Shown here piece after piece: positions 1-5,424 of a stretch of DNA of 5,784 nucleotides. Source of the stretch: ZC4RG20 sp964553875 (GTDB lineage: Bacteria > Pseudomonadota > Gammaproteobacteria > Steroidobacterales > Rariloculaceae); the NCBI GenBank assembly GCA_964553875.1, contig CAZKNH010000200.1:1-5784 (forward strand), in the 5' to 3' direction. The stretch's first letter is position 1, and every line of letters starts with the position of its first letter. The notes below the pieces were generated by a model that was not told the origin of the DNA, made no database searches, and saw only the letters and a program-made list of their open reading frames with translations. The position numbers were made by a program, and so were the translations under genes.

Positions 1-1032
1 CGACAGCACGCTGCTCGGCGCGAGGATCGCGCTGTCGATCGTCGACATCACGGCCGACACGATGCCGAGCACGAACACGATCGCCACGACCGGCGTCATC
101 ACCGTCGCCGCGAGCGCGGGCAGCGTGCCGAGCATCCCGTCGACGCCGAGGGTGTCCGCGGCGAGCCCGGTCGTGACCGGCACCATGCCGAGCAGCACGT
201 AGAGGACACCCGCGACGCAGCATGCGGTCGTCGCGGCCCGCTCCGAGCGGGCTGCGAAGATACGCTGCGCGAGATCCTGTCCCGGGATGTTGCCGAGCGC
301 GCCGACCGCGAGGACGGACAGCCACCCGACGAGCTCGGCCGCGTTCTCCGCCGGCACGAGCACGAGATGCTCCGGAGGCGTCGCGGCGACGAGCTGCGCC
401 CAGCCGCCCGCGATCCCCGCGTCGGCGCCGAGCTCGACCAGCACGGTGACCGCGAGGACGAGGAGGCCCGCGATCAGCAGCACGAGCTGCGCGACGTCCG
501 TCAGCGTCACGGACCACATCCCGCCGAGCAGCGTGTAGCCCGTGCCGACGGCCGCGACGAGCCAGATGCCGTGGTGCATCGGCACGTTCCAGAAGACCTC
601 GAGAATGCCGGCGAGCGCGACGAACTGCGCGGCGATCCAGCCGAAATACCCGGGCACCATGATCACGCTCGCGACGACCTCGGCGCGCACGCCGAAACGG
701 CGACGGTAAAAGTCCGGCAGCGTCAGGAGCTTCATCCGCCACAGCCGGGCGGCGAAGAAGAGCCCGGCGAGCACGAGGCAGAGACCGGGGCCGATCGGCT
801 CGAGCGCGGCCGCGCGCAGGCCCTCGCTCCTCGCCTCGTCCGTCGCGGTCAGCAGCGTGCCGGCGCCGAACCACGTCGCGAACAGCGTCGCGCTCGCCAG
901 GGGCCACGACAGCTTCCTGCCCGCGACGAGGTAATCCTCGAGCGTCCGGATGCGCGCACGCGCACGAAAGCCGATGCCGAACATCAGCACGACGAACGCG
1001 ACGAGCGCGACGGCAAGCTGAGCGCTGGTCAC
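1..1032 (-). CDS. Sodium:solute symporter (SSS family), N-terminal part, cut by the window edge
   Basis: This is an inner-membrane secondary transporter that would couple Na+ entry to solute uptake. I read 344 codons from a GTG at 1032; the gene continues past base 1. Family members usually have about 450-550 residues, so roughly the last quarter to third is missing. The protein is a chain of hydrophobic helices (about residues 4-22, 42-62, 80-98, 117-147, 155-170, 178-200, 234-248, 270-290 and 306-329). Recognisable SSS signatures are LEDYLVAGR (31-39), ATWFGAGT (52-59), LLGGMWSVTLTDVAQ (168-182), the GQDLAQRIFAARS stretch (251-263) and SAVMSTIDS (326-334). In the last, Ser330-Thr331 align with the Na+-site Ser/Thr pair known from PutP. 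The GTG is the only ordinary start between an upstream in-frame stop near 1156 and the first helix, but no clear Shine-Dalgarno precedes it. The family is secure. The substrate (proline, other amino acid, sugar or organic acid) cannot be told. Confidence 0.93.
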   Translation of the reverse strand, partial: MTSAQLAVALVAFVVLMFGIGFRARARIRTLEDYLVAGRKLSWPLASATLFATWFGAGTLLTATDEARSEGLRAAALEPIGPGLCLVLAGLFFAARLWRMKLLTLPDFYRRRFGVRAEVVASVIMVPGYFGWIAAQFVALAGILEVFWNVPMHHGIWLVAAVGTGYTLLGGMWSVTLTDVAQLVLLIAGLLVLAVTVLVELGADAGIAGGWAQLVAATPPEHLVLVPAENAAELVGWLSVLAVGALGNIPGQDLAQRIFAARSERAATTACCVAGVLYVLLGMVPVTTGLAADTLGVDGMLGTLPALAATVMTPVVAIVFVLGIVSAVMSTIDSAILAPSSVLS

Positions 1033-1131
1033 GTGCGGCTCGGCCGGGGCATCGTGGGGCTCGGGATGCGATGCGCCGCCACCCGTCCCGGCAGAGTCGC
1101 TGCGCTCGCGTTCGGCTTCATGGCGGTGCGC

Positions 1132-1159
1132 AGCATAAACGCATCCCGCCCGACGTCAA
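1132..1159 (-). promoter_or_regulatory. Predicted sigma70-type promoter for the symporter
   Basis: On the minus strand TTGACG (complement of 1154-1159) is followed after 16 bases by TATGCT (complement of 1132-1137). The -35 matches consensus at five of six positions and the -10 at four of six. Transcription would start near 1125, giving a leader of about 93 bases before the GTG at 1032. It is the best promoter match in the window, but it is read by eye only. Confidence 0.55.
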
Positions 1160-1277
1160 AGCATCGCGTCGCATCCGACATCCGGGGAATCCGGCTCGAG
1201 CGCGGGGGAGTATTCCGCGCGGGCTCGAGGACGCGCAAAATAGGCACTTCCCTCGATATCTGGTTCTGAACCTGCAC

Positions 1278-1294
1278 GGCCAAAATGGCCGGCC
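1278..1294. promoter_or_regulatory. Palindrome pair upstream of the acidic-protein gene, possible operator
   Basis: GGCCA-AAA-TGGCC (1278-1290) is a perfect 5-bp inverted repeat around AAA. Its right half overlaps a second palindrome, GGCCGGCC (1287-1294). The element ends 27 bases before the GTG start at 1322, so it lies in the promoter or leader zone. It could be a regulator site or a small RNA hairpin. Chance is also possible in GC-rich DNA. Confidence 0.25.
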
Positions 1295-1321
1295 ACATCA
1301 ACGAAAGAGAGCGCAGTAGTC

Positions 1322-1621
1322 GTGGACGAAGAACTCGAGCCGATCGTCGGTAGGTGGTACAGGCGAGAAGACGACGGAGAGACGTTCACCGTCGTTTCCA
1401 TCGACGAGGACGAAGGCATCATCGAGATCCGGCTGCTCGACGGCGAGATCGAGGAGATCGATCAGGCCGCCTGGGAAGAGATGGAGCTCGAGGAGATCGA
1501 GGATCCCGAGGAGTGGGAGGGCGCCGTCGATTTGGATGAGGACGACGAAGACCTCGATTACGACGTCGACGAAGACGACGACGACGATGATTGGGGCGAC
1601 GAGTTCGACGATCGCGACTGA
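1322..1621 (+). CDS. Small, highly acidic DUF6763-like protein
   Basis: This encodes a 99-residue protein without signal peptide or membrane segment, so it is probably cytoplasmic. Residues 4-60 carry the recognisable part: LEPIVGRWYR, then FTVVSIDEDEG, then a short beta-like IEIRLLDGEIEEID stretch and WEEMELEEIEDPEEW. This spacing (PxxGxWY, a V-x-D-E-D-G turn, then DGxIEEID and a PEEW motif) resembles the DUF6763 proteins of gammaproteobacteria, from memory and without a search. Their function is unknown. Residues 62-99 form an Asp/Glu tail. In total 50 of 99 residues are Asp or Glu, against five Arg and no Lys, which gives a very low pI. The start is GTG, with GAAAGAGAG at 1303-1311, about ten bases upstream, as a reasonable ribosome site. 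The gene is single and converges on the peroxiredoxin gene. Confidence 0.82.
   Translation: MDEELEPIVGRWYRREDDGETFTVVSIDEDEGIIEIRLLDGEIEEIDQAAWEEMELEEIEDPEEWEGAVDLDEDDEDLDYDVDEDDDDDDWGDEFDDRD
1574..1591 (+). repeat. Short Asp-codon tract (GAC x4, GAT x2)
   Basis: Six consecutive Asp codons (residues 85-90 of the acidic protein) are written as four GAC and two GAT. They sit in a wider GAC/GAA/GAG-rich stretch that begins near 1538. Such a tract can change length by slippage in steps of three without breaking the frame. Confidence 0.6.
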
Positions 1622-1672
1622 CCCTGCCCGCCTTCCGCCCCGTTCAGCACACCTGCCGACATCACTGAGAAC

Positions 1673-1701
1673 GCCCGCCCGAAGCGCCGGCTCGGGCGGG
1701 C
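1673..1701. terminator. Hairpin between convergent genes, probable bidirectional terminator
   Basis: GCCCGCCCGA (1673-1682) pairs perfectly with TCGGGCGGGC (1692-1701) around a 9-base loop. This 10-bp GC-rich stem stands between the stop of the acidic-protein gene (1621) and the stop of the peroxiredoxin gene (1712). Neither strand shows a T-tract after the stem, so it does not fit the classic intrinsic terminator. It may still block or stabilise both transcripts at their 3' ends. Confidence 0.6.
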
Positions 1702-1711
1702 ATGACACGTC

Positions 1712-2371
1712 CTAGCGCGGCTGCTCGACGTACCGCAGGTACGGCTTCAGCGTTCGGAAGCCTTGCGGGTACTTCTCCTTCGCCGCTTCGTCCGACACGC
1801 TCGGCGGGATGATCACCTCGTCGCCCGGCTTCCAGTTCACCGGCGTCGCGACCTGGTGCTTGGCCGTGAGCTGGATCGAGTCGAGCAGTCTCAGCACCTC
1901 GTCGAAGTTGCGGCCGCTCGTCATCGGATAGGTCAGCATCGCCTTGATGCGCTTGTCCGGTCCGATGATGAACACCGAGCGTACCGTCTGATTGTCGACG
2001 GGCGTGCGGGTCTTCGGATCACCGCTCGCGTTCGGATGAATCATGTCGTAGGCCTTCGCGACCGAAAGATCGCTGCCGTCGATGATCGGATAGTTGACGC
2101 TGGCCCCCTGGGTCTCCTCGATGTCCTTCACCCAGGCGTTGTGATCCTCGACCGTGTCGCAGCTCAGGCCGATGATCTTCGTGTTGCGCTTATCGAACTC
2201 GGGCTTCAGCCGGGCCATGTAACCGAGCTCGGTCGTGCAGACCGGCGTGAAGTCCTTCGGATGCGAGAACAGGATCGCCCAGCTGTCGCCGATCCATTCG
2301 TGGAAGTTGATCGGTCCCTGTGTGGTGTTCGCCGAGAAGTCAGGCGCGACGTCGCCGATGTGAAGTGACAT
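1712..2371 (-). CDS. 1-Cys peroxiredoxin, Prx6 type
   Basis: This is a thiol peroxidase that reduces hydrogen peroxide, organic hydroperoxides and possibly peroxynitrite through one catalytic cysteine in the cytoplasm. At 219 residues it matches Prx6-type enzymes (about 210-225). The thioredoxin fold opens with LHIGDVAPDF. The active-site loop is PKDFTPVCTTE (39-49), holding the PxxxTxxC signature with Pro39, Thr42 and peroxidatic Cys45. Arg131 in TVRSVFIIGP is the expected third active-site residue. A second Cys (71, in GLSCDTVEDH) is where Prx6 relatives often have one, but no resolving Cys lies in the C-terminal domain, so an outside reductant is needed. The C-terminal domain (about 165-219) has the VNWKPGD and YPQGF(R)TLKPYLR features of Prx6 proteins rather than AhpC. 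The ATG at 2371 has an ideal AGGAGG six bases upstream. The gene seems monocistronic, with its own promoter and hairpin leader. Confidence 0.95.
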   Translation of the reverse strand: MSLHIGDVAPDFSANTTQGPINFHEWIGDSWAILFSHPKDFTPVCTTELGYMARLKPEFDKRNTKIIGLSCDTVEDHNAWVKDIEETQGASVNYPIIDGSDLSVAKAYDMIHPNASGDPKTRTPVDNQTVRSVFIIGPDKRIKAMLTYPMTSGRNFDEVLRLLDSIQLTAKHQVATPVNWKPGDEVIIPPSVSDEAAKEKYPQGFRTLKPYLRYVEQPR

Positions 2372-2377
2372 TGCTTC

Positions 2378-2383
2378 CCTCCT
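2378..2383 (-). promoter_or_regulatory. Strong ribosome binding site of the peroxiredoxin gene
   Basis: AGGAGG on the minus strand, six bases before the ATG at 2371. It is the best Shine-Dalgarno match in the window and fixes the start. It predicts efficient translation. Confidence 0.85.
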
Positions 2384-2416
2384 GGATGTCTCTTATGACA
2401 TCGAGTGCTTTCTTCA

Positions 2417-2454
2417 TGCTCGGAATGCACCGTATCGGTGCGCTATGCCGAGCA
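2417..2454 (-). promoter_or_regulatory. Nested inverted repeat at the predicted peroxiredoxin transcription start
   Basis: An outer pair TGCTCGG (2417-2423) / CCGAGCA (2448-2454) encloses an inner perfect pair GCACCG (2427-2432) / CGGTGC (2436-2441) around TAT. The two stems are separated by 3 bases on one side and 6 on the other. The outer arm abuts the predicted -10 box at 2455-2460, so the element covers the +1 region and the first bases of the leader. It could be an operator or a 5'-end mRNA hairpin. No T-tract follows on the minus strand, which argues against a terminator. Confidence 0.5.
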
Positions 2455-2482
2455 AGCATACACGCGATGATTCGAGATACAA
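2455..2482 (-). promoter_or_regulatory. Predicted promoter of the peroxiredoxin gene
   Basis: On the minus strand TTGTAT (complement of 2477-2482), 16 bases, then TATGCT (complement of 2455-2460). The -10 is identical to that of the symporter promoter, while the -35 matches consensus at only three positions. Transcription would begin around 2448, giving a leader of about 75 bases that contains the nested inverted repeat. A weak -35 would fit an activator-dependent promoter, but I do not see a clear OxyR site. Confidence 0.4.
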
Positions 2483-2490
2483 CGGGAAAT

Positions 2491-2516
2491 CGCGGCGCGG
2501 CAAGACGAGCGCCGCG
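2491..2516 (-). terminator. Probable terminator of the outer-membrane protein gene
   Basis: CGCGGCGC (2491-2498) pairs perfectly with GCGCCGCG (2509-2516) around a 10-base loop. It starts 16 bases after the stop codon of the barrel gene, reading on the minus strand. The stem is followed by ATTTCCCGTTG, a short and imperfect T-run. The position and stem support termination; the weak T-run lowers confidence. Confidence 0.55.
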
Positions 2517-2532
2517 TCGGCGTGCGTCGCGC

Positions 2533-3144
2533 TCAGAATCTGAACACCGCGATCACGTTGATCGCACCCGTATCGATATCGTCCGTATCGAACCACTCGT
2601 ACTCGCCGCGCAAAGCGATGCGAGGCCATTCGTATTGAATGCCGCCTGCCACCGTGACGCCGCTGTCGGAGCTCTTGAATGAATCGCGAAACGGATCTCC
2701 CGGGAAGTCGATCGTGACCGAGCGCTTGAACTCGGCGTCGTAATAACCGAGGCTCCCGAACATGTTCAGATTCGAGAACGGCGCGAGCGCGACGACACGA
2801 AGCGTCTTGATCTCGGTCTCGACACCGAACTTGACGGACACGAATTCGATCCTGTCCGGGAACGCCACGGGGAAGAAGAGCTGCTCTTCGATATCGCTGC
2901 TGCGTCCCCAGCCTACTTCGATTCCGTAGTTGCTGTTCAGCTGATAGCCGCCGATGATGCGGTAGACGCCGGCATTGTCGGAGACTCTGAAGCCCGTCTC
3001 CTCGTCGTTCTCCTTGTAGCTCATGAAGCCGGCTCCGACGCCGACGTAAGGGCCGCGAATCTCCTGCGCGTGCGCAGCGCCTGCGAGAAGACACGTCGAC
3101 AGCAGCACCGCCGTGCAGCCCGTCCCTGATCTTGCGGTTCGCAT
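2533..3144 (-). CDS. Small outer-membrane beta-barrel protein (OmpA-like/OMP_b-brl type)
   Basis: This encodes a 203-residue precursor. Residues 1-26 form a Sec signal peptide: Arg at 2 and 5, a hydrophobic TAVLLSTCLLAGAA core, and AHA before Gln27 as the cleavage site. The mature part (about 177 residues) starts with GPYVGVGAGFMSY, the usual first strand of 8-stranded outer-membrane barrels. It continues with alternating strands such as GGYQLNSNYGIEVGW, LNMFGSLGYYDAEF, GVTVAGGIQYEW and ALRGEYEWF. It ends in VIAVFRF, the terminal Phe needed for recognition by the Bam machinery. Size and pattern fit the OMP_b-brl/OmpA transmembrane class, and there is no OmpA peptidoglycan-binding domain. The frame stays open upstream to about 3450, but the ATG at 3144 is chosen because the signal peptide begins there. 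AAGG right before the ATG is too close to be a good ribosome site, and GGGA lies further up. The role (adhesion, envelope stability or small channel) is unknown. Confidence 0.85.
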   Translation of the reverse strand: MRTARSGTGCTAVLLSTCLLAGAAHAQEIRGPYVGVGAGFMSYKENDEETGFRVSDNAGVYRIIGGYQLNSNYGIEVGWGRSSDIEEQLFFPVAFPDRIEFVSVKFGVETEIKTLRVVALAPFSNLNMFGSLGYYDAEFKRSVTIDFPGDPFRDSFKSSDSGVTVAGGIQYEWPRIALRGEYEWFDTDDIDTGAINVIAVFRF

Positions 3145-3175
3145 CCTTGGTGTTCCCGTGGCCAGAAATGTCGTG

Positions 3176-3205
3176 AGCTTAGCCCCCGCGGGACCGCGAC
3201 AACAA
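3176..3205 (-). promoter_or_regulatory. Weak predicted promoter of the outer-membrane protein gene
   Basis: On the minus strand TTGTTG (complement of 3200-3205) and TAAGCT (complement of 3176-3181) are 18 bases apart. Each box matches consensus at three positions. Transcription would start near 3169, about 25 bases before the ATG at 3144. The spacer contains the palindrome CCCGCGGG (3185-3192). The 125-base gap to the upstream gene makes a separate promoter likely, but this exact site is tentative. Confidence 0.3.
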
Positions 3206-3269
3206 GTGCATCGATTCTCGAACGTGAAACGAACGGGATGACCGAGCGCGGTCGTCGTGCCGACGAGCG

Positions 3270-3806
3270 TCAGCCGTTCTGCCCCGCGGCCGGATACGTG
3301 ATACGCGTGCCGTCGACCTTCGCAAACGAAGTCAGCGTGTGTTTCCGCGGCGAGCCGGCGTCGATGATGTCGAAGACGTCGACCCCGCGCACGAGCAGCG
3401 CATCGCCGACGAGCGAACGGTGACAGCGCCACGGCACGGCCTCGGCGCACATGATCGCCACCCGGCGCGTGCTCGCGAGGGCGACGAGCTCGTCGACGGC
3501 ATGCGCGAATGCATCCGACTGCATGTAATCGGCGTACGCGCGAAACGACGCATTGCGCCAGCCGGTGTTGATCGAATCTTCAGCGGGGCGGCGCAAGCCC
3601 CCGAGGCTCCCCGCGTAACGGTACTCGATGCCTGCTTCGGCGAGGCTTTTCTCGAGCCGGCTCCTCTCGAACTGCGGGTTGTGGCGCGACTTCGGGACGG
3701 TGCGGATGTCGACGAGCGTGTCGATGCCGTTCCGCCGCAGGAGGTCGACGAACTCGTCGATCGGCCGTGTCGAGTGGCCTATCGTGTGCACGACTCGCTG
3801 AGCCAT
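3270..3806 (-). CDS. DUF488 family protein
   Basis: This encodes a 178-residue cytoplasmic protein of the DUF488 family, whose biochemical role is not established. Its signature blocks are in the usual order: HTIGHSTRPIDEF (7-19), LVDIRTVPKSRHNPQF (31-46), the YRYAGSLGGLR turn (62-72), FRAYADYM (88-95) and IMCAEAVPWRCHRSLV (118-133). The last holds the paired Cys120 and Cys128 and the CHR triad typical of the family, and suggests a thiol- or metal-dependent active site. Length is normal for the short form of the family. The ATG at 3806 is chosen because homology begins directly after it, GGGAG lies seven bases upstream (3814-3818), and a promoter precedes it. The frame stays open far upstream, but that stretch is antisense to the haem-protein gene and looks non-coding. 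The gene is divergent from the haem-protein gene. Confidence 0.92.
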   Translation of the reverse strand: MAQRVVHTIGHSTRPIDEFVDLLRRNGIDTLVDIRTVPKSRHNPQFERSRLEKSLAEAGIEYRYAGSLGGLRRPAEDSINTGWRNASFRAYADYMQSDAFAHAVDELVALASTRRVAIMCAEAVPWRCHRSLVGDALLVRGVDVFDIIDAGSPRKHTLTSFAKVDGTRITYPAAGQNG

Positions 3807-3831
3807 CGTCCCGCTCCCGCGCAGAGCGTCC

Positions 3832-3859
3832 AGTGTAGCCCGCGTCCGCCCTTCGGCAA
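3832..3859 (-). promoter_or_regulatory. Predicted promoter of the DUF488 gene
   Basis: On the minus strand TTGCCG (complement of 3854-3859), 16 bases, then TACACT (complement of 3832-3837). Both boxes match consensus at four of six positions. Transcription would start near 3825, leaving a leader of about 19 bases with the GGGAG ribosome site. Confidence 0.45.
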
Positions 3860-3915
3860 CTCCATATCCATGATCGTGCCGAAAAGCCCGAAGCTCGCGT
3901 GACGCCGAGCAGCGC

Positions 3916-3945
3916 TTGTGACCGTTCGGCGCGCTCTGGTAGCGT
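3916..3945 (+). promoter_or_regulatory. Weak candidate promoter of the haem-protein/PLD unit
   Basis: TTGTGA (3916-3921), 18 bases, then TAGCGT (3940-3945). The boxes are poor (about three matches each), but the position is right, with a start near 3953 and a leader of about 25 bases. If this is correct, a GTG start at 3918 is excluded. Confidence 0.25.
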
Positions 3946-3977
3946 TCCTTCGAATTCGGACGGTTTCGTTCGCGCCC

Positions 3978-5423
3978 ATGAGAAGAGTTGCTCTCGTACT
4001 CGTCCCCCTGCTCCTCATCGCGGTCATCGCGGCCGTCGGCGTGGGACGGCGCGGGCAGGAGCCCACGCCGTCCGACCCGCCGCCCGAGCCTTTCCGCTAC
4101 GACTTCGAATACCCTTTCATGGCGTACCGGACGGCTCCGCGCACGGACGCCGTGGCCGATCTCGTCCGGCGTCTCGACGCCCGCGAGGCACAGCTCGAGC
4201 TCCGCGGCTCGCGCGGCGTTCTCGATTCGCTGCTCGAGGCGCTCGACATCGACCCTGCATCGCAGGTGCTCGTTTTCTCGACGACGAGCCTGCAAACGGG
4301 CAGCATCCGTCCGAGCACGCCGCGCGCGATCTACTTCAACGATGACGTCTACGTCGCGTGGGTTCAGGGCGGGGGGCCCGTCGAGATCGCGTCGATGGAT
4401 CCCGAGCTCGGCCCGGTCTTCTACACGCTCGAGCACGCGAGCCGCGCGAAGCCGAAGATCGAGGCCGAGCGCTGTCTCCGCTGCCACGATTCGTACTCGC
4501 TGACGGGCGGCGGCGTGCCGCGCTTCATCGTCGGGTCGGGCTACATCGACCGGCTCGGGAACATCGTGTCGCACGAGGGCTGGATCCTCACGACGCAGCG
4601 GACGCCGCTCAGAAGCCGTTTCGGCGGCTGGTACGTCACGGGACGACACGGCGATCAGGTGCATCTCGGTAACATCGTGCTGCGTGACGTGTACGCGCTG
4701 CAGAATCTCGAGCAGCTCAGGATCGGCAACATCGACTCGCTCGACGGCCTCGTCGACACGTCGAGCTATGCGGCACCCGGCAGCGACATCGTCGCGCTGC
4801 TCGTGATGCAGCATCAGATCGACGTGCAGAACGAGATCTCGCGCGTGAACTACAAGGTTCGCGCGGCGCTTCATCGCGAGGGCGCCGAGCCTTCGCGTGC
4901 GGTGGTCGCGGAGCTCGTCGAGCCGCTCGTCGAAGCCATGCTGTTCGTCGGCGAGGCGACGCTCGAGGGGCCGATCGTCGGGAGCCCCGAGTTTCGCGAG
5001 CAGTTCGAGCGGCGCGGGCCGACCGATCCCGCGGGCCGCTCGCTGCGCGAGCTCGATCTCGAGGGCAGGCTGATGCGTTACCCGCTGAGCTATCAGATCT
5101 ACTCGAAGGCCTTCGACGCGCTGCCCGCGGTCGCGAAGGCACAAGCCTATCGGCGCCTCAAAGCGATCCTCGACGGAGACGACGCGTCCGAGAAGTTCGC
5201 CCATCTGTCGTCCGAGGACCGCTCGGCGATCCTCGAGATCCTCACCGCGACGAAGCCCGACTTCGCGGCGTTCTACGCTGCGCCGGTCGACGAGGAAGCC
5301 GGCGACACGACGGAGGCCGGCACGGACGGGGAGCCCGCGGCCGACGACGGCCTCTCCGAGGGCGCAGCCGAAGCGGCCGCGGCGCCGGTCCCCGAGGCGG
5401 AACCGCCGCCGTCGTCGCCGTGA
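3978..5423 (+). CDS. Membrane-anchored monohaem cytochrome c-like protein of unnamed family
   Basis: This encodes a 481-residue protein. Residues 2-23 (RR followed by VALVLVPLLLIAVIAAVGVG) are a signal anchor or uncleaved signal peptide, so the rest should be periplasmic. The only two cysteines form CLRCH (166-170), a c-type haem attachment motif. Around it are blocks I recall from uncharacterised cytochrome-like proteins of proteobacteria and planctomycetes: VLVFSTTSLQ (98-107), PRAIYFNDDVYVAWVQGG (115-132), GPVFYTLEH (145-153), GGGVPRF (177-183), then FGGWYVTGRHG (215-225) and VHLGN (228-232). His200, His224, His229, His279 and Met276 are possible distal ligands. Residues 436-481 are a Pro/Ala/Glu-rich disordered tail. 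The ATG at 3978 is preferred over a GTG at 3918 because it begins directly at the RR-plus-hydrophobic segment. No clear Shine-Dalgarno is seen for either. The next gene follows after one base. Redox partner and function are unknown. Confidence 0.8.
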   Translation: MRRVALVLVPLLLIAVIAAVGVGRRGQEPTPSDPPPEPFRYDFEYPFMAYRTAPRTDAVADLVRRLDAREAQLELRGSRGVLDSLLEALDIDPASQVLVFSTTSLQTGSIRPSTPRAIYFNDDVYVAWVQGGGPVEIASMDPELGPVFYTLEHASRAKPKIEAERCLRCHDSYSLTGGGVPRFIVGSGYIDRLGNIVSHEGWILTTQRTPLRSRFGGWYVTGRHGDQVHLGNIVLRDVYALQNLEQLRIGNIDSLDGLVDTSSYAAPGSDIVALLVMQHQIDVQNEISRVNYKVRAALHREGAEPSRAVVAELVEPLVEAMLFVGEATLEGPIVGSPEFREQFERRGPTDPAGRSLRELDLEGRLMRYPLSYQIYSKAFDALPAVAKAQAYRRLKAILDGDDASEKFAHLSSEDRSAILEILTATKPDFAAFYAAPVDEEAGDTTEAGTDGEPAADDGLSEGAAEAAAAPVPEAEPPPSSP

Positions 5424-5424
5424 C

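Larger units (their letters stand above)
1033..1321. other. Divergent intergenic region between the symporter and the acidic-protein gene
   Basis: This 289-base gap separates two genes transcribed away from each other. It holds the minus-strand promoter at 1132-1159, a predicted symporter leader of about 90 bases, and a palindromic stretch at 1278-1294 close to the plus-strand gene. I found no convincing -35/-10 pair for the plus-strand gene. AT-richer patches such as CAAAAT at 1236-1241 could serve as a -10, but the facing -35 (TTCCGC) is poor. No conserved protein is visible in either direction. Confidence 0.6.

Noticed and set aside
367..1269. 300-codon plus-strand frame opposite the symporter gene
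   Set aside because: Its composition (Arg, Glu, His, Gln rich) has no domain and it is the mirror of a well-supported transporter reading frame.
1298..1708. 136-codon minus-strand frame opposite the acidic-protein gene, with a Val/Ile-rich hydrophobic centre
   Set aside because: The hydrophobic run is the complement of Asp/Glu codons (GTC/ATC/CTC), so it follows from the acidic tail and is not evidence of a membrane protein.
1763..2368. 201-codon plus-strand frame opposite the peroxiredoxin gene
   Set aside because: It is entirely antisense to a textbook Prx6 sequence, has no recognisable motif and is Arg/Val/Asp-rich as expected of a shadow frame.
3252..3266. TCGTCG-TGC-CGACGA hairpin downstream of the DUF488 stop, as a terminator
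   Set aside because: The stem has only six pairs around a three-base loop, and no T-tract follows on the minus strand.
3145..3450. N-terminal extension of the outer-membrane protein to about 3450
   Set aside because: It would place 102 Arg-rich residues before a perfect signal peptide and overlap the DUF488 coding region.
3918..3977. GTG at 3918 as the start of the haem protein
   Set aside because: It would add 20 residues before the natural RR-plus-hydrophobic signal start and overlaps the candidate -35 box. The ATG at 3978 fits better, although neither has a good ribosome site.
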